Of a DNA stretch of 23,084 nt, positions 7,855 to 15,105 are shown one piece after another; position 1 is the stretch's first letter; each line of letters begins with the position of its first letter. Origin of the DNA: CAZBWS01 sp964495705 (GTDB taxonomy: Bacteria > Pseudomonadota > Gammaproteobacteria > HTCC5015); assembly GCA_964495705.1 (NCBI GenBank), contig CAZBWS010000039.1, positions 1-23,084 on the forward strand, read 5' to 3'. Position numbers and translations under genes: made by a program. The notes beneath the pieces were generated by a model. That model was not told the origin of the DNA. It did not search any database and worked only from the letters and a program-made list of their open reading frames with translations.

Positions 7855-8664
7855 TTAAAACCACCCCATCACATTCGCTGTCATCTTAGTGCCAGCAGCC
7901 ACTAAAAATAGCGCTACAAATTTTTTCAGCATAGGCACAGGCAAGCTGTGAGCAAGCTTGGCGCCGAGTGGCGCGAAGATAATTGCGGTAATAGAGATGA
8001 AGATAAATGCAGGAAGATAAATATAGCCCATGCTGTAAGTAGGCAGTTCGCCAATATCCATGCCGCTGATAGCGAGAGTCATCGCCCCAGAGACAGCAAT
8101 GGGTAAGCCACAGGCGGATGATGTAGCAACCGCACTGCGCAGATTGATATTACAATAATGTAAAAAGGGCACAGTTAAAGAGCCGCCGCCTATTCCCAAT
8201 AATGCGGATAGTCCGCCAATGACACTGCCAACCACATTCAGTATAAATGTATTGGGTAGGCTGCGACTTGGCTTGGGATTGCTGCCAAACAGCATTTTAG
8301 CGGCGATTAACCAGCAGCCCACGGCAAAGATAATGCGCAGCCACTGCTCGGGTAGTAGGTCTACGAGTAAGCCGCCTAGAGCGGTGCCAAGAATAATCCC
8401 GAATAACATGTGTTTAACAATGTCACTGCGCAAAGCGCCAGAGCGATAATGCGCGAATGCGGAGGACATTGATGTGGGAATAATGATAGCCAGTGAAGAA
8501 GCTAGAGCAATTTTGATGGCATAGCCGTCGGCCAAGCCTTGGCTGGATAAAATCCATACGATAACGGGCACTAGGATCATTCCACCGCCGACACCCAGCA
8601 AGCCGGCAATAGTGCCAGAAAAAACACCGGTGGCGAGAAAGGCTAGAACAATTGAAAGTGACAT
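7855..8664 (-). CDS. TauE/SafE-family membrane permease (putative sulfite/organic anion exporter)
   Basis: The 269-residue protein is a polytopic membrane protein of the TauE/SafE (DUF81) family. It has the two-fold repeated Gly-rich signature: GLLGVGGGMILVPVI near residue 22 and SALLGIGGGSLTVPFL near residue 155. About eight membrane segments are expected. Members export sulfite, sulfoacetate or related anions, but the substrate is not readable here. It is the last gene of the minus-strand yajQ-trhA operon, 4 bases after trhA, with an AGGA site just before ATG. Its stop lies only 4 bases from that of the convergent cyclase gene. Confidence 0.88.
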   Translation of the reverse strand: MSLSIVLAFLATGVFSGTIAGLLGVGGGMILVPVIVWILSSQGLADGYAIKIALASSLAIIIPTSMSSAFAHYRSGALRSDIVKHMLFGIILGTALGGLLVDLLPEQWLRIIFAVGCWLIAAKMLFGSNPKPSRSLPNTFILNVVGSVIGGLSALLGIGGGSLTVPFLHYCNINLRSAVATSSACGLPIAVSGAMTLAISGMDIGELPTYSMGYIYLPAFIFISITAIIFAPLGAKLAHSLPVPMLKKFVALFLVAAGTKMTANVMGWF

Positions 8665-8668
8665 TGTC

Positions 8669-9295
8669 CTATCTCACATAGCCTGCAATCGAGGTGAAGT
8701 GGCAGATAGTGCCCGCGAGAACAAAGAAGTGCCAAATGCCATGGGCATGGGGGATTTTTGGGGTTTTATCGGCGATGTAAAATACAACACCTACGGTATA
8801 GGTTATCCCCCCTGCCAACAGCCAGCTTACCCCCGCTTCAGGCATGGCGGCTTTGAGCGAGGTATAATCAAAGGCAATCGCCCAGCCCATGCCCAGATAA
8901 ATACACATGGTTAGAAAGTTTTGGCGCTTTTTCGGAACCGTGTCGAGGAAGATGCCGATAGCCGCCAGTGCCCAGACAATACCCATGATCAACCAGCCAT
9001 TACCATCACGCAGTGTGACTAACATATAGGGCGTGTAGGTGCCTGCTATGAGTACATAGATGGATACGTGGTCAAATGTTTGAAATAGATTTTTGAGTTT
9101 TGGAGACTGAAAACTGTGGTACAGGGTCGACATGGTATACAGCAATACCATGCTGGCACCGAATACACTAAAGCTTGCCACCATCCAAGGATCCCCTGTG
9201 CTGACGCTGATGGTGATAAGGGCGCCTAGTGCCATTAGAGATAGGGCCGCGCCCACGAGATGGCTAATGCTGTTTAGCTTTTCTCCATGATACAT
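8669..9295 (-). CDS. trhA: PAQR / hemolysin III family membrane protein (TrhA-like)
   Basis: The 208-residue product has seven hydrophobic segments and the metal-site residues of the PAQR/hemolysin III family: STLYHS (H60), TFDHVSIY (D75, H76), and HGIWHFFVL with H185 and H189, plus H199. AGTYTPY is also a family motif. Bacterial members such as E. coli YqfA/TrhA act in membrane energy or fluidity homeostasis; the hemolysin name is historical. The gene starts 7 bases after yajQ with no clear Shine-Dalgarno, suggesting translational coupling. Confidence 0.92.
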   Translation of the reverse strand: MYHGEKLNSISHLVGAALSLMALGALITISVSTGDPWMVASFSVFGASMVLLYTMSTLYHSFQSPKLKNLFQTFDHVSIYVLIAGTYTPYMLVTLRDGNGWLIMGIVWALAAIGIFLDTVPKKRQNFLTMCIYLGMGWAIAFDYTSLKAAMPEAGVSWLLAGGITYTVGVVFYIADKTPKIPHAHGIWHFFVLAGTICHFTSIAGYVR

Positions 9296-9302
9296 ATAGC
9301 TT

Positions 9303-9788
9303 TTAGTCTCTGAAGTTTTTAAATTGCAAGGGCATATCTAGGTTATCCGCATTGCGTAATAGGTTCATAACCTGTTGCAAGTCATCGCGCTTTTTACCCG
9401 TCACGCGCACACTATCACCTTGAATAGCGGCTTGAACTTTCATTTTGCTATCCTTGATGATCTTAACAATTTTTTTGCTTAAGCCCGCCTCTAGCCCTTC
9501 GCGCACAGCCACTGTTTGACGAGCTGTTTTTAATTGCAGATCCGCATCGTTACGCTCTAAGCAAAGTATATCTATGCCGCGCTTGGTTAACTTGTTGGTT
9601 AAGATGTCATACATCTGATCCAGCTGGAACTCTGATTCAGAGCTAACACTGATAGTGTTTTCGCTGAGCTCAAATTTCGAGTCAGTGCCCTTGAAGTCAA
9701 AGCGCCCCGTTACTTCTTTGTTCGCCTGGTCTACGGCGTTGCTAAGTTCGTGTTTGTCGATTTCTGATACGGCGTCAAAGGATGGCAT
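9303..9788 (-). CDS. yajQ: YajQ family protein (UPF0234, cyclic di-GMP/nucleotide binding)
   Basis: The 161-residue protein matches YajQ throughout: MPSFDAVSEIDKHELSNAVDQ at the N-terminus, RFDFKGTDS, LDQMYDIL and VRVTGKKRDDLQ. It is a cytosolic protein with two ferredoxin-like halves. Xanthomonas and Pseudomonas homologues bind cyclic di-GMP and modulate transcription factors; other members bind RNA or tRNA. It is first of the minus-strand operon with trhA and the permease, and a GGAG site lies 7 bases before ATG. A cyclic-di-GMP synthase gene lies nearby, but on the other strand. Confidence 0.95.
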   Translation of the reverse strand: MPSFDAVSEIDKHELSNAVDQANKEVTGRFDFKGTDSKFELSENTISVSSESEFQLDQMYDILTNKLTKRGIDILCLERNDADLQLKTARQTVAVREGLEAGLSKKIVKIIKDSKMKVQAAIQGDSVRVTGKKRDDLQQVMNLLRNADNLDMPLQFKNFRD

Positions 9789-9918
9789 GAAAGCTCCAAT
9801 TTTCAGGGTTAATATGCCATAGAGTGTACCTTAGCTAGCTTGAAATAGGGAATATCAAGGCTGAAAATAACTGCTTTTAGGCTTGCCTAGGCAGGGCTGG
9901 CTCAGGTTACAATGAGTC

Positions 9919-10902
9919 ATGAAAAATACGCTGAAAATTTTAGCCTGCCTACTGGCAGCTCCCGTTATTAGCTTAGCAGAAGTTGAGTTTAATACCTTTA
10001 ATGTGGGCGATATGACCCCGCTGGCTATCAACTATGGCACACCGCGATCAACCTCCCCTGCGCATTTGCATACAGGGCAGTGGCAATGGCAGCTGGGCCT
10101 GAATATAGCCAATTCATTGCATATTGAACAGCAAGAAAAATACAATGAAGTATTGGAGTTTGATTCGGAAACGAGTCGTTATGATTTACGCTTAGAGTAT
10201 GGCTTGAATGATCTTTGGGATATGCGTTTAGAAATCCCTTTTGTGAAATTGGGAGCTGGCTCTTTAGATGGTTTTATTGATGACTTTCACCAGGCGCTAG
10301 GCTTTCCTGAAGGCTCTCGCCCTAGCCGTGCCGAAGACCAATTGAACATTCGCTATCAGCGCGATGGCCAAACATTGATAAACACTAGCCAGTCTGATTC
10401 CGGTATAGGCGATGCTTCAATAGCATTTGTACGCAACTTGAAAACTTCTTATGAAGACAGCTTGAGTTATGGCGTTAAATTAAAATTCCCCAGTGGCTCG
10501 GCCTTGAGTACAGATACCCACGACTTGGCGCTGTGGGCCACGGCGGCCAATCAGCTATCAAGCCGTGTAAATCATTTTGTAAGTTTTGGTGCCGTGGGTA
10601 TAGAAAAAAATAAAGGTTTGCTGGCTGAGTTGCGCAGATCTAGCTATGGCTTCTTACGCTATGGTTTAAATTGGAGAGTTAACCAGCTAGTTGAACTTAA
10701 AGTACAACTGGATACTCAGACCAGTTTATATAAAAAAACAGATACCCGTTTATTGGGCCACTCTAGCTCCGCTGCTGTGGGCGGTACATTGCATATGCAG
10801 AGTCATTGGGATTTAGATATTGCGGTGATTGAGGATATAGATACGGAGACGACGTCTGATGTGGTATTACATTTTAATCTGCGCAAGCGCTATGGGAGTT
10901 AA
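9919..10902 (+). CDS. DUF3187 family exported, probably outer-membrane protein
   Basis: The 327-residue protein has a signal peptide (MKNTLKILACLLAAPVISLA, cleavage before EVEF). The mature part contains the DUF3187 hallmark FIDDFHQALGFPEGSRPSRAED, and alternating amphipathic stretches (YDLRLEYGL, DMRLEIPFVKL, YGVKLKFPSGS) suggest a beta-barrel. Function is unknown. No ribosome-binding site precedes ATG, and a TACAAT box ends 5 bases before it, raising the possibility of a leaderless message. It is the first gene of a plus-strand row and lies 3 bases from yqcC. Confidence 0.85.
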   Translation: MKNTLKILACLLAAPVISLAEVEFNTFNVGDMTPLAINYGTPRSTSPAHLHTGQWQWQLGLNIANSLHIEQQEKYNEVLEFDSETSRYDLRLEYGLNDLWDMRLEIPFVKLGAGSLDGFIDDFHQALGFPEGSRPSRAEDQLNIRYQRDGQTLINTSQSDSGIGDASIAFVRNLKTSYEDSLSYGVKLKFPSGSALSTDTHDLALWATAANQLSSRVNHFVSFGAVGIEKNKGLLAELRRSSYGFLRYGLNWRVNQLVELKVQLDTQTSLYKKTDTRLLGHSSSAAVGGTLHMQSHWDLDIAVIEDIDTETTSDVVLHFNLRKRYGS

Positions 10903-10905
10903 GCG

Positions 10906-11235
10906 ATGAGCCTATTAGAAAAAAAGAGCCATGTCGCAGATTTGATGTTGCAGTTAGAGTGTGAGCTACGCACCCATGGGCTGTGGGAAGATGCGCTGCC
11001 TAGTACTGAGCAAATGATGAGTACAGAGCCATTTGCCTGTGATGTAATGCCACTTCAGCAGTGGCTGCAGTGGGTGTTTTTACCTCGTATGAAAGCGATA
11101 GTGGAAAGCGAAGCTGATTTGCCTCACGCTTGTAATATTAGTGTTTATGCGGAAGATACTATTGCAAAACTAGATTTGGATGTAGATACCGTTGTTGCGG
11201 TTATTCAAGACATAGATAATGCCTTATCGGCATAA
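10906..11235 (+). CDS. yqcC: YqcC family protein (DUF446)
   Basis: The 109-residue soluble protein carries the family core PSTEQMMSTEPFACDVMPLQQWLQWVFLPRM at residues 27-57 (given here in part; key residues are F38, D41, Q47-W51 and P55-M57). YqcC is a small conserved gammaproteobacterial protein, in enterics often beside truC, with no settled biochemical role. It starts 3 bases after the DUF3187 gene and is probably co-transcribed. A GCGATG start context gives no strong Shine-Dalgarno, but GGGAG lies at 10894-10898. Confidence 0.9.
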   Translation: MSLLEKKSHVADLMLQLECELRTHGLWEDALPSTEQMMSTEPFACDVMPLQQWLQWVFLPRMKAIVESEADLPHACNISVYAEDTIAKLDLDVDTVVAVIQDIDNALSA

Positions 11236-11259
11236 CTGTTAGAAAAGCAGAGGAATTAA

Positions 11260-12165
11260 GTGAATATATTACGCACACCAGAATCAAATTTTGATGGCTT
11301 AAGCGATTACCCTTTCAATGCAAATTATGTTGAGGTTGGCAGTTCGGCAGCTAAATTACGTATGCATTATGTTGACGAGGGGCCCCGCGACGGCGAAGTG
11401 ATCTTGATGTTACACGGCGAGCCTTCTTGGTCGTATTTATATCGCTATATGATTCCTGTTTGTGCTCATGCGGGCTATCGAGTTATCGCTCCCGATTTAG
11501 TGGGTTTTGGCAAATCTGACAAGCTCGCTGCAGTTGAGGGTTATAGCTATCAGTCTCATATGGACTGGATGCAAGAATTTATAGAAGCTTTAGACTTACA
11601 GGGTATTACCCTTGTTTGCCAGGATTGGGGTTCTCTCATTGGCCTGCGTTTAGCGGCAGAACAGCAGCAGCGCTTTGCGCGGATCGTCGTTGGAAATGGA
11701 ATGCTGCCTACCGGCGAGCATAAGATGCCCTTAGTTTTTAAGGCTTGGAAAGCCTTTGCTTTACACAGCCCATGGTTTCCTATTTCACGTATTGTCGAGG
11801 TGGGCAGCGCAAAGCAGTTTGATCAAGAGCTGCACCGGGCCTACAACGCACCTTTTCCGGATGCTAGTTACAAAGCCGGAACGAGGGCATTCCCAAAGTT
11901 AGTGCCGATGAGTTTGAATGACCCTGCATCTTCTGCGAATAGACGAGCATGGGATGTGCTAGATCAGTGGGAGAAGCCATTTCTAACGGCGTTTAGCAGT
12001 GGCGACCCTATTACTCGCGGTGGTGATAAGTATATGCAGCAGCGTATACCTGGAAGTCAAGGGCAAAAACATATCACATTGCGAGGCGGGCACTTTTTAC
12101 AGGAAGATTCCGGCCCTGAATTTGCTCGTTGTGTTAATCAGTTTATTCAGGACAATCCTGCCTAG
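11260..12165 (+). CDS. Haloalkane dehalogenase-type alpha/beta hydrolase (HLD-I-like)
   Basis: The family hydrolyses carbon-halogen bonds to alcohol, halide and proton. The 301-residue sequence has an oxyanion loop HGEPSW (52-57), nucleophile D122 in CQDWGS with halide-binding W123, a catalytic acid candidate D249 in FSSGDPIT, and H278 in GGHFLQED. This Asp-Asp-His order and the HGEPSW motif are those of DhlA-like subfamily I. The lid region includes W163 and W172 as candidates for the second halide contact. GTG is the start, with an AGAGGAA site 5 bases upstream. Epoxide hydrolase or another hydrolase activity remains possible, and the natural substrate is unknown. It lies between yqcC and an oxidoreductase-like gene. 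Confidence 0.87.
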   Translation: MNILRTPESNFDGLSDYPFNANYVEVGSSAAKLRMHYVDEGPRDGEVILMLHGEPSWSYLYRYMIPVCAHAGYRVIAPDLVGFGKSDKLAAVEGYSYQSHMDWMQEFIEALDLQGITLVCQDWGSLIGLRLAAEQQQRFARIVVGNGMLPTGEHKMPLVFKAWKAFALHSPWFPISRIVEVGSAKQFDQELHRAYNAPFPDASYKAGTRAFPKLVPMSLNDPASSANRRAWDVLDQWEKPFLTAFSSGDPITRGGDKYMQQRIPGSQGQKHITLRGGHFLQEDSGPEFARCVNQFIQDNPA

Positions 12166-12170
12166 CTATC

Positions 12171-13406
12171 TTGCCCAGCTCAAATATTAAAAAATATGAT
12201 ATTGCCCTGCTCGGTGCCACAGGTTTTACCGGCGGCTTGACAGCGGAGTACTTATTACAAGCTCAGCGTAGAGAGACGTTTAGTCTCGCCTTGGCGGGTC
12301 GTAGCTTGAAAAAACTTAATGTATTACGACGTCGCTTAAAGGCCTTAGGCCTAGATTGTTCCAACGTCTCTCTAGTAAAAGTAGATGTCCATCAGCAAAA
12401 TAGCGTGGAGGAGCTGGCTGCGCAAACGCAGGTGGTGGCCAGTGCGATTGGGCCCTACGTGCAATATGGCGAGCCCGTTGTACGCGCTTGTGTTAATCAA
12501 GGCGTAGATTATGTAGATGTGAGTAACGAATCAGAATTCGTGGAGTTTGTGCAACGTAAGTTTCACTGTGAGGCGCAAGCGAAGGGTTTGCGTATAGTGA
12601 ATTGCTGTGGCTTTGATAGCATACCCCATGACTTGGGCGTGTTATATGCAGTGCGTGAGATGGCTAAGCACATCACCGCAGGTGGTTCAGAACAGACAAT
12701 ACAAGGAGAAGCCTTGAAGGTAGAAGGTTTTGTAAGTGCCAGTGCTGATTTCTCAGGAGGCAGTTGGCACTCGGCAGTGAATGCCATGGCGCGCTATAGT
12801 AAATATTTACGTGAGCAACGCTATTGGAGAAAACAGGCTACGCCAGCTTATCCGCATAGCAACCGCATCATTAAGGCACTGCCTATGGATGTGCGTTATC
12901 AATCTAGTTTACAGGCCTGGTCTCTGCCATTGCCGTCGATAGACCCGCAGATAGTACTGCGCTCTGCTGAGGCATTGGTAGATTATGGCGCTCGCTTCGA
13001 ATATGGGCATAATGTGGTTTTTAAGCATTTTCCTAAAGCCATGGTTATTACGGCTGCTGCAGGCGGTACTTTTGTGTTGGCGCAATTGCGCCCAAGCCGA
13101 AAATGGCTCTTGGGGCTTAAAGCTGCAGGGCAAGGCCCAGGTCAAACCGCTCGTCAAAATGCTTGGTTTAAGGTCGTCATACAAGTGCAGTCTAGCCAAA
13201 ATTTTTTGCAAGCTGAGATTAATGGTGGCGACCCTGGTTATAGCGAAACCGCTAAAATGTTCGCAGAGTCAGCACTGTGCTTGGCGATGGACAAACCCGG
13301 TAATTCACACTTTGGTGTCATTACCCCTGCGATGGCTATGGGGGAATACCTTATTGATCGCTTGCAACGAGCAGGTCTCGGTTTTATAACCGTGGAGGCT
13401 CGATGA
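12171..13406 (+). CDS. Saccharopine dehydrogenase-like NAD(P)-binding protein (trans-acting enoyl reductase family)
   Basis: The 411-residue protein begins with a Rossmann fold: IALLGATGFTGGLTAEYL (residues 11-28), then ALAGRS near residue 40. NCCGFDSIPHDLGV and VDYVDVSNE are shared with the saccharopine-dehydrogenase-like family that includes mycobacterial trans-acting enoyl reductases. A reductase acting on a lipid-like substrate is plausible but not shown. The only in-frame start is TTG 12171, 5 bases after the hydrolase stop, and without a clear ribosome-binding site; translational coupling is likely. Its end overlaps the next gene in an ATGA. Confidence 0.83.
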   Translation: MPSSNIKKYDIALLGATGFTGGLTAEYLLQAQRRETFSLALAGRSLKKLNVLRRRLKALGLDCSNVSLVKVDVHQQNSVEELAAQTQVVASAIGPYVQYGEPVVRACVNQGVDYVDVSNESEFVEFVQRKFHCEAQAKGLRIVNCCGFDSIPHDLGVLYAVREMAKHITAGGSEQTIQGEALKVEGFVSASADFSGGSWHSAVNAMARYSKYLREQRYWRKQATPAYPHSNRIIKALPMDVRYQSSLQAWSLPLPSIDPQIVLRSAEALVDYGARFEYGHNVVFKHFPKAMVITAAAGGTFVLAQLRPSRKWLLGLKAAGQGPGQTARQNAWFKVVIQVQSSQNFLQAEINGGDPGYSETAKMFAESALCLAMDKPGNSHFGVITPAMAMGEYLIDRLQRAGLGFITVEAR

Positions 13407-14104
13407 TTAAGGGTTCAGATAACATTTCCCGCTCAGTCGTCAGCAATCAGGAAGGGGTTCATTCTGACCTGAATGAAGTGGTCATGAAACACCGCCAATG
13501 CTCTTTTAGGCGGCCTATTGCTGAACACACATTAAACGCTTTTCAGAGTATAGAAAAGGAGGTTGCGATCGATGGTCGGCCTTTGATACTAGACTCTGGT
13601 TGCGGTGTTGGCGAGAGTAGCATTAATTTAGCTAAGCAGTATCCGGCTTGCCTCGTTATTGGCGTTGACCAATCGCAGCACCGCCTGAATAAAAATGATA
13701 GCTATTTACAAGGCGGCATAAGTAAAGAACTAGATAACTTGATTTTGGTGCGGGCCGATTGTATTGATTTTTGGCGATTGGCGGCTGAGGCAAATTGGTT
13801 GTTGTACAAACATTACATTCTCTACCCTAATCCTTGGCCGAAAAAAGCACACCTTAAACGTCGCTGGCATGCCCATCCGGTGTTAAGCAGCTTGTTAGCC
13901 CTAGGGGGAGAATTTCAGCTTCGTAGTAATTGGTCTATTTACGTGCAAGAGTTTGCCCAAGCGCTTAAATTGCTAGATTATCAAGTGTCGCAACAAGGTG
14001 AATTGATTTGCGAAGAGGGGTTTCTCACACCGTTTGAGCGTAAATATGCCTTATCAGGGCAGAGCCTTTTTTGGCTGCAGGCCTGTTTAAATAATAGACT
14101 ATGA
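13403..14104 (+). CDS. Divergent TrmB-like SAM-dependent methyltransferase
   Basis: The 233-residue protein has a class I methyltransferase core: LILDSGCGVGESSINLA (residues 62-78) and GVDQSQHRL. The segment LYPNPWPKKAHLKRRWH corresponds to the FPDPWxKxRHxKRR motif of TrmB, tRNA guanine-N7 methyltransferase, and LTPFERKY to its TKFE motif. However, both signature aspartates are asparagine: FPDPW is YPNPW and TDW is SNW. It is therefore probably a paralogue with altered chemistry or specificity, not the housekeeping enzyme. It overlaps the upstream gene by 4 bases (ATGA), so translation is coupled, and it ends this gene row. Confidence 0.8.
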   Translation: MIKGSDNISRSVVSNQEGVHSDLNEVVMKHRQCSFRRPIAEHTLNAFQSIEKEVAIDGRPLILDSGCGVGESSINLAKQYPACLVIGVDQSQHRLNKNDSYLQGGISKELDNLILVRADCIDFWRLAAEANWLLYKHYILYPNPWPKKAHLKRRWHAHPVLSSLLALGGEFQLRSNWSIYVQEFAQALKLLDYQVSQQGELICEEGFLTPFERKYALSGQSLFWLQACLNNRL

Positions 14105-14160
14105 ACGCATAAAGCTTACCTTAATGGTTAATATTGTCCGTTACTCAGTCATTTTAAGTA

Positions 14161-14182
14161 CTTTGTCATTAATATGACAAAG
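14161..14182. promoter_or_regulatory. Perfect inverted repeat, operator or weak terminator
   Basis: Nine-base arms CTTTGTCAT and ATGACAAAG flank a TAAT spacer. It lies between the TrmB-like gene and the chemosensory operon, 110 bases before the latter's start. A T-rich stretch (GATTTTTTATTT) begins 6 bases later, so it could be a low-GC terminator for the upstream row, or a dimeric regulator site for the downstream operon. Confidence 0.45.
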
Positions 14183-14218
14183 CATGATTTTTTATTTGGC
14201 ATTACTGTGGCCCGAGAG

Positions 14219-14250
14219 TTAACATAACAAGATCGGCTGTAGTTAATAAT
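14219..14250 (+). promoter_or_regulatory. Candidate sigma-70 promoter of the chemosensory operon
   Basis: TTAACA (14219-14224) and TTAATA (14243-14248) are separated by 18 bases, 43 bases before the first start codon. Both hexamers match consensus only partly and the region is AT-rich, so this is a weak call. Confidence 0.3.
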
Positions 14251-14278
14251 AACCAGTAATCAGCTGTCTTCCACTTAA

Positions 14279-14288
14279 GGGGGGGGGG
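14279..14288 (+). repeat. G10 homopolymer overlapping the ribosome-binding site
   Basis: Ten consecutive Gs follow AA and are followed by AATT and the GTG start at 14293. The tract occupies the Shine-Dalgarno position of the first chemosensory gene. Long G-runs are prone to slipped-strand length change, which could alter the strength or spacing of this site. Confidence 0.85.
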
Positions 14289-14292
14289 AATT

Positions 14293-15105
14293 GTGACTCA
14301 AGAACGACATTTCAAAGTGTATGCTGTTGGTGTTCCACAAACAGAGACATCAATCTTGTCTCGTGTGTTGCGCATATCGGGCGGGCGCAATAGAACTTAT
14401 GAATTAATAGACGGTGGAGATAAAGAATCTGTTGATTTTGTCTTGGCTCATATAGATTCACGTGGATCAGATCAGCTGCGTGATATTATTTATAAGTTCC
14501 CAGATAAACCTGTTGTGCTGATGGGGGCTAAGGGTCAAGGGGAGGGGCGAACCTACTTCATAGAGACACCTATTGTAGCTTCGCGCTTATTGAAGGTATT
14601 TGACCAAATTACTGTGCAAGAGCTGAAATTCGCCCCTGAATTAAAAATTGGAGCTGAAGATTTAGCGAGCCAAGAGGCAGTCGCGAAAATATCAAGTTCT
14701 GAAGATGCAGCGCCAAATACTAAATTTGACCCCCGTGCTAGCCGCGCCTTAGTGGTTGATGACAGTGCCCCTGTGCGCAAGCAATTAGAGGTTGGTTTGC
14801 GCATGTTAGGAGTGGATGCAGATTTTGCTGAGGACGGAGACCAAGCGCTGCTCAAATTAAGCCAGGCAAAATTTGATATTATTTTTCTCGATGTAGTAAT
14901 GCCGGGCAAAGACGGTTTTGCCGTATGTAAATTGATTAAGAAAAACCCAACAACTAAAGATGTGCCGGTGGTTATGCTAACAGGCAAAAGTTCGGCTATG
15001 GATAAAGTAAAGGGCTCACTGGCTGGTTGCCAAGCTTATTTAACTAAGCCGATTGATAGTAAAGAATTCCAAACAACATTAGAAAAATTTATTAAGGGGC
15101 AGTAA
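14293..15105 (+). CDS. PilG-like response regulator with N-terminal pseudo-receiver domain
   Basis: Residues ~150-270 form an intact receiver: acid pair D156-D157, phospho-acceptor D200 in FLDVVMPGKDG, T230 in VMLTGK and K252 in YLTKPID. The MLTGKSSAMDKVKGSLAGCQAYLTKP stretch (229-253) resembles PilG of the Pil-Chp twitching system. Residues ~7-108 have alternating strand/helix character like a second receiver, but the acid pair is missing, the phospho-site position is H53 (DFVLAHIDSRGSDQL) and the lysine position is T92 (IETPI). That half is probably a non-phosphorylatable interaction domain. Canonical PilG (~135 aa) lacks it. GTG is the start, right after a G10 tract. The last base overlaps the next gene. 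Confidence 0.85.
   Translation: MTQERHFKVYAVGVPQTETSILSRVLRISGGRNRTYELIDGGDKESVDFVLAHIDSRGSDQLRDIIYKFPDKPVVLMGAKGQGEGRTYFIETPIVASRLLKVFDQITVQELKFAPELKIGAEDLASQEAVAKISSSEDAAPNTKFDPRASRALVVDDSAPVRKQLEVGLRMLGVDADFAEDGDQALLKLSQAKFDIIFLDVVMPGKDGFAVCKLIKKNPTTKDVPVVMLTGKSSAMDKVKGSLAGCQAYLTKPIDSKEFQTTLEKFIKGQ

Noticed and set aside
6657..9788. A dedicated cyclic-di-GMP locus (GGDEF gene plus YajQ)
   Set aside because: The two genes are on opposite strands, separated by two membrane-protein genes and with convergent ends; proximity alone does not support a shared unit.
12985..13389. 134-codon plus-strand frame inside the saccharopine-dehydrogenase-like gene
   Set aside because: It is frame-shifted within a well-supported gene and shows no recognisable domain.
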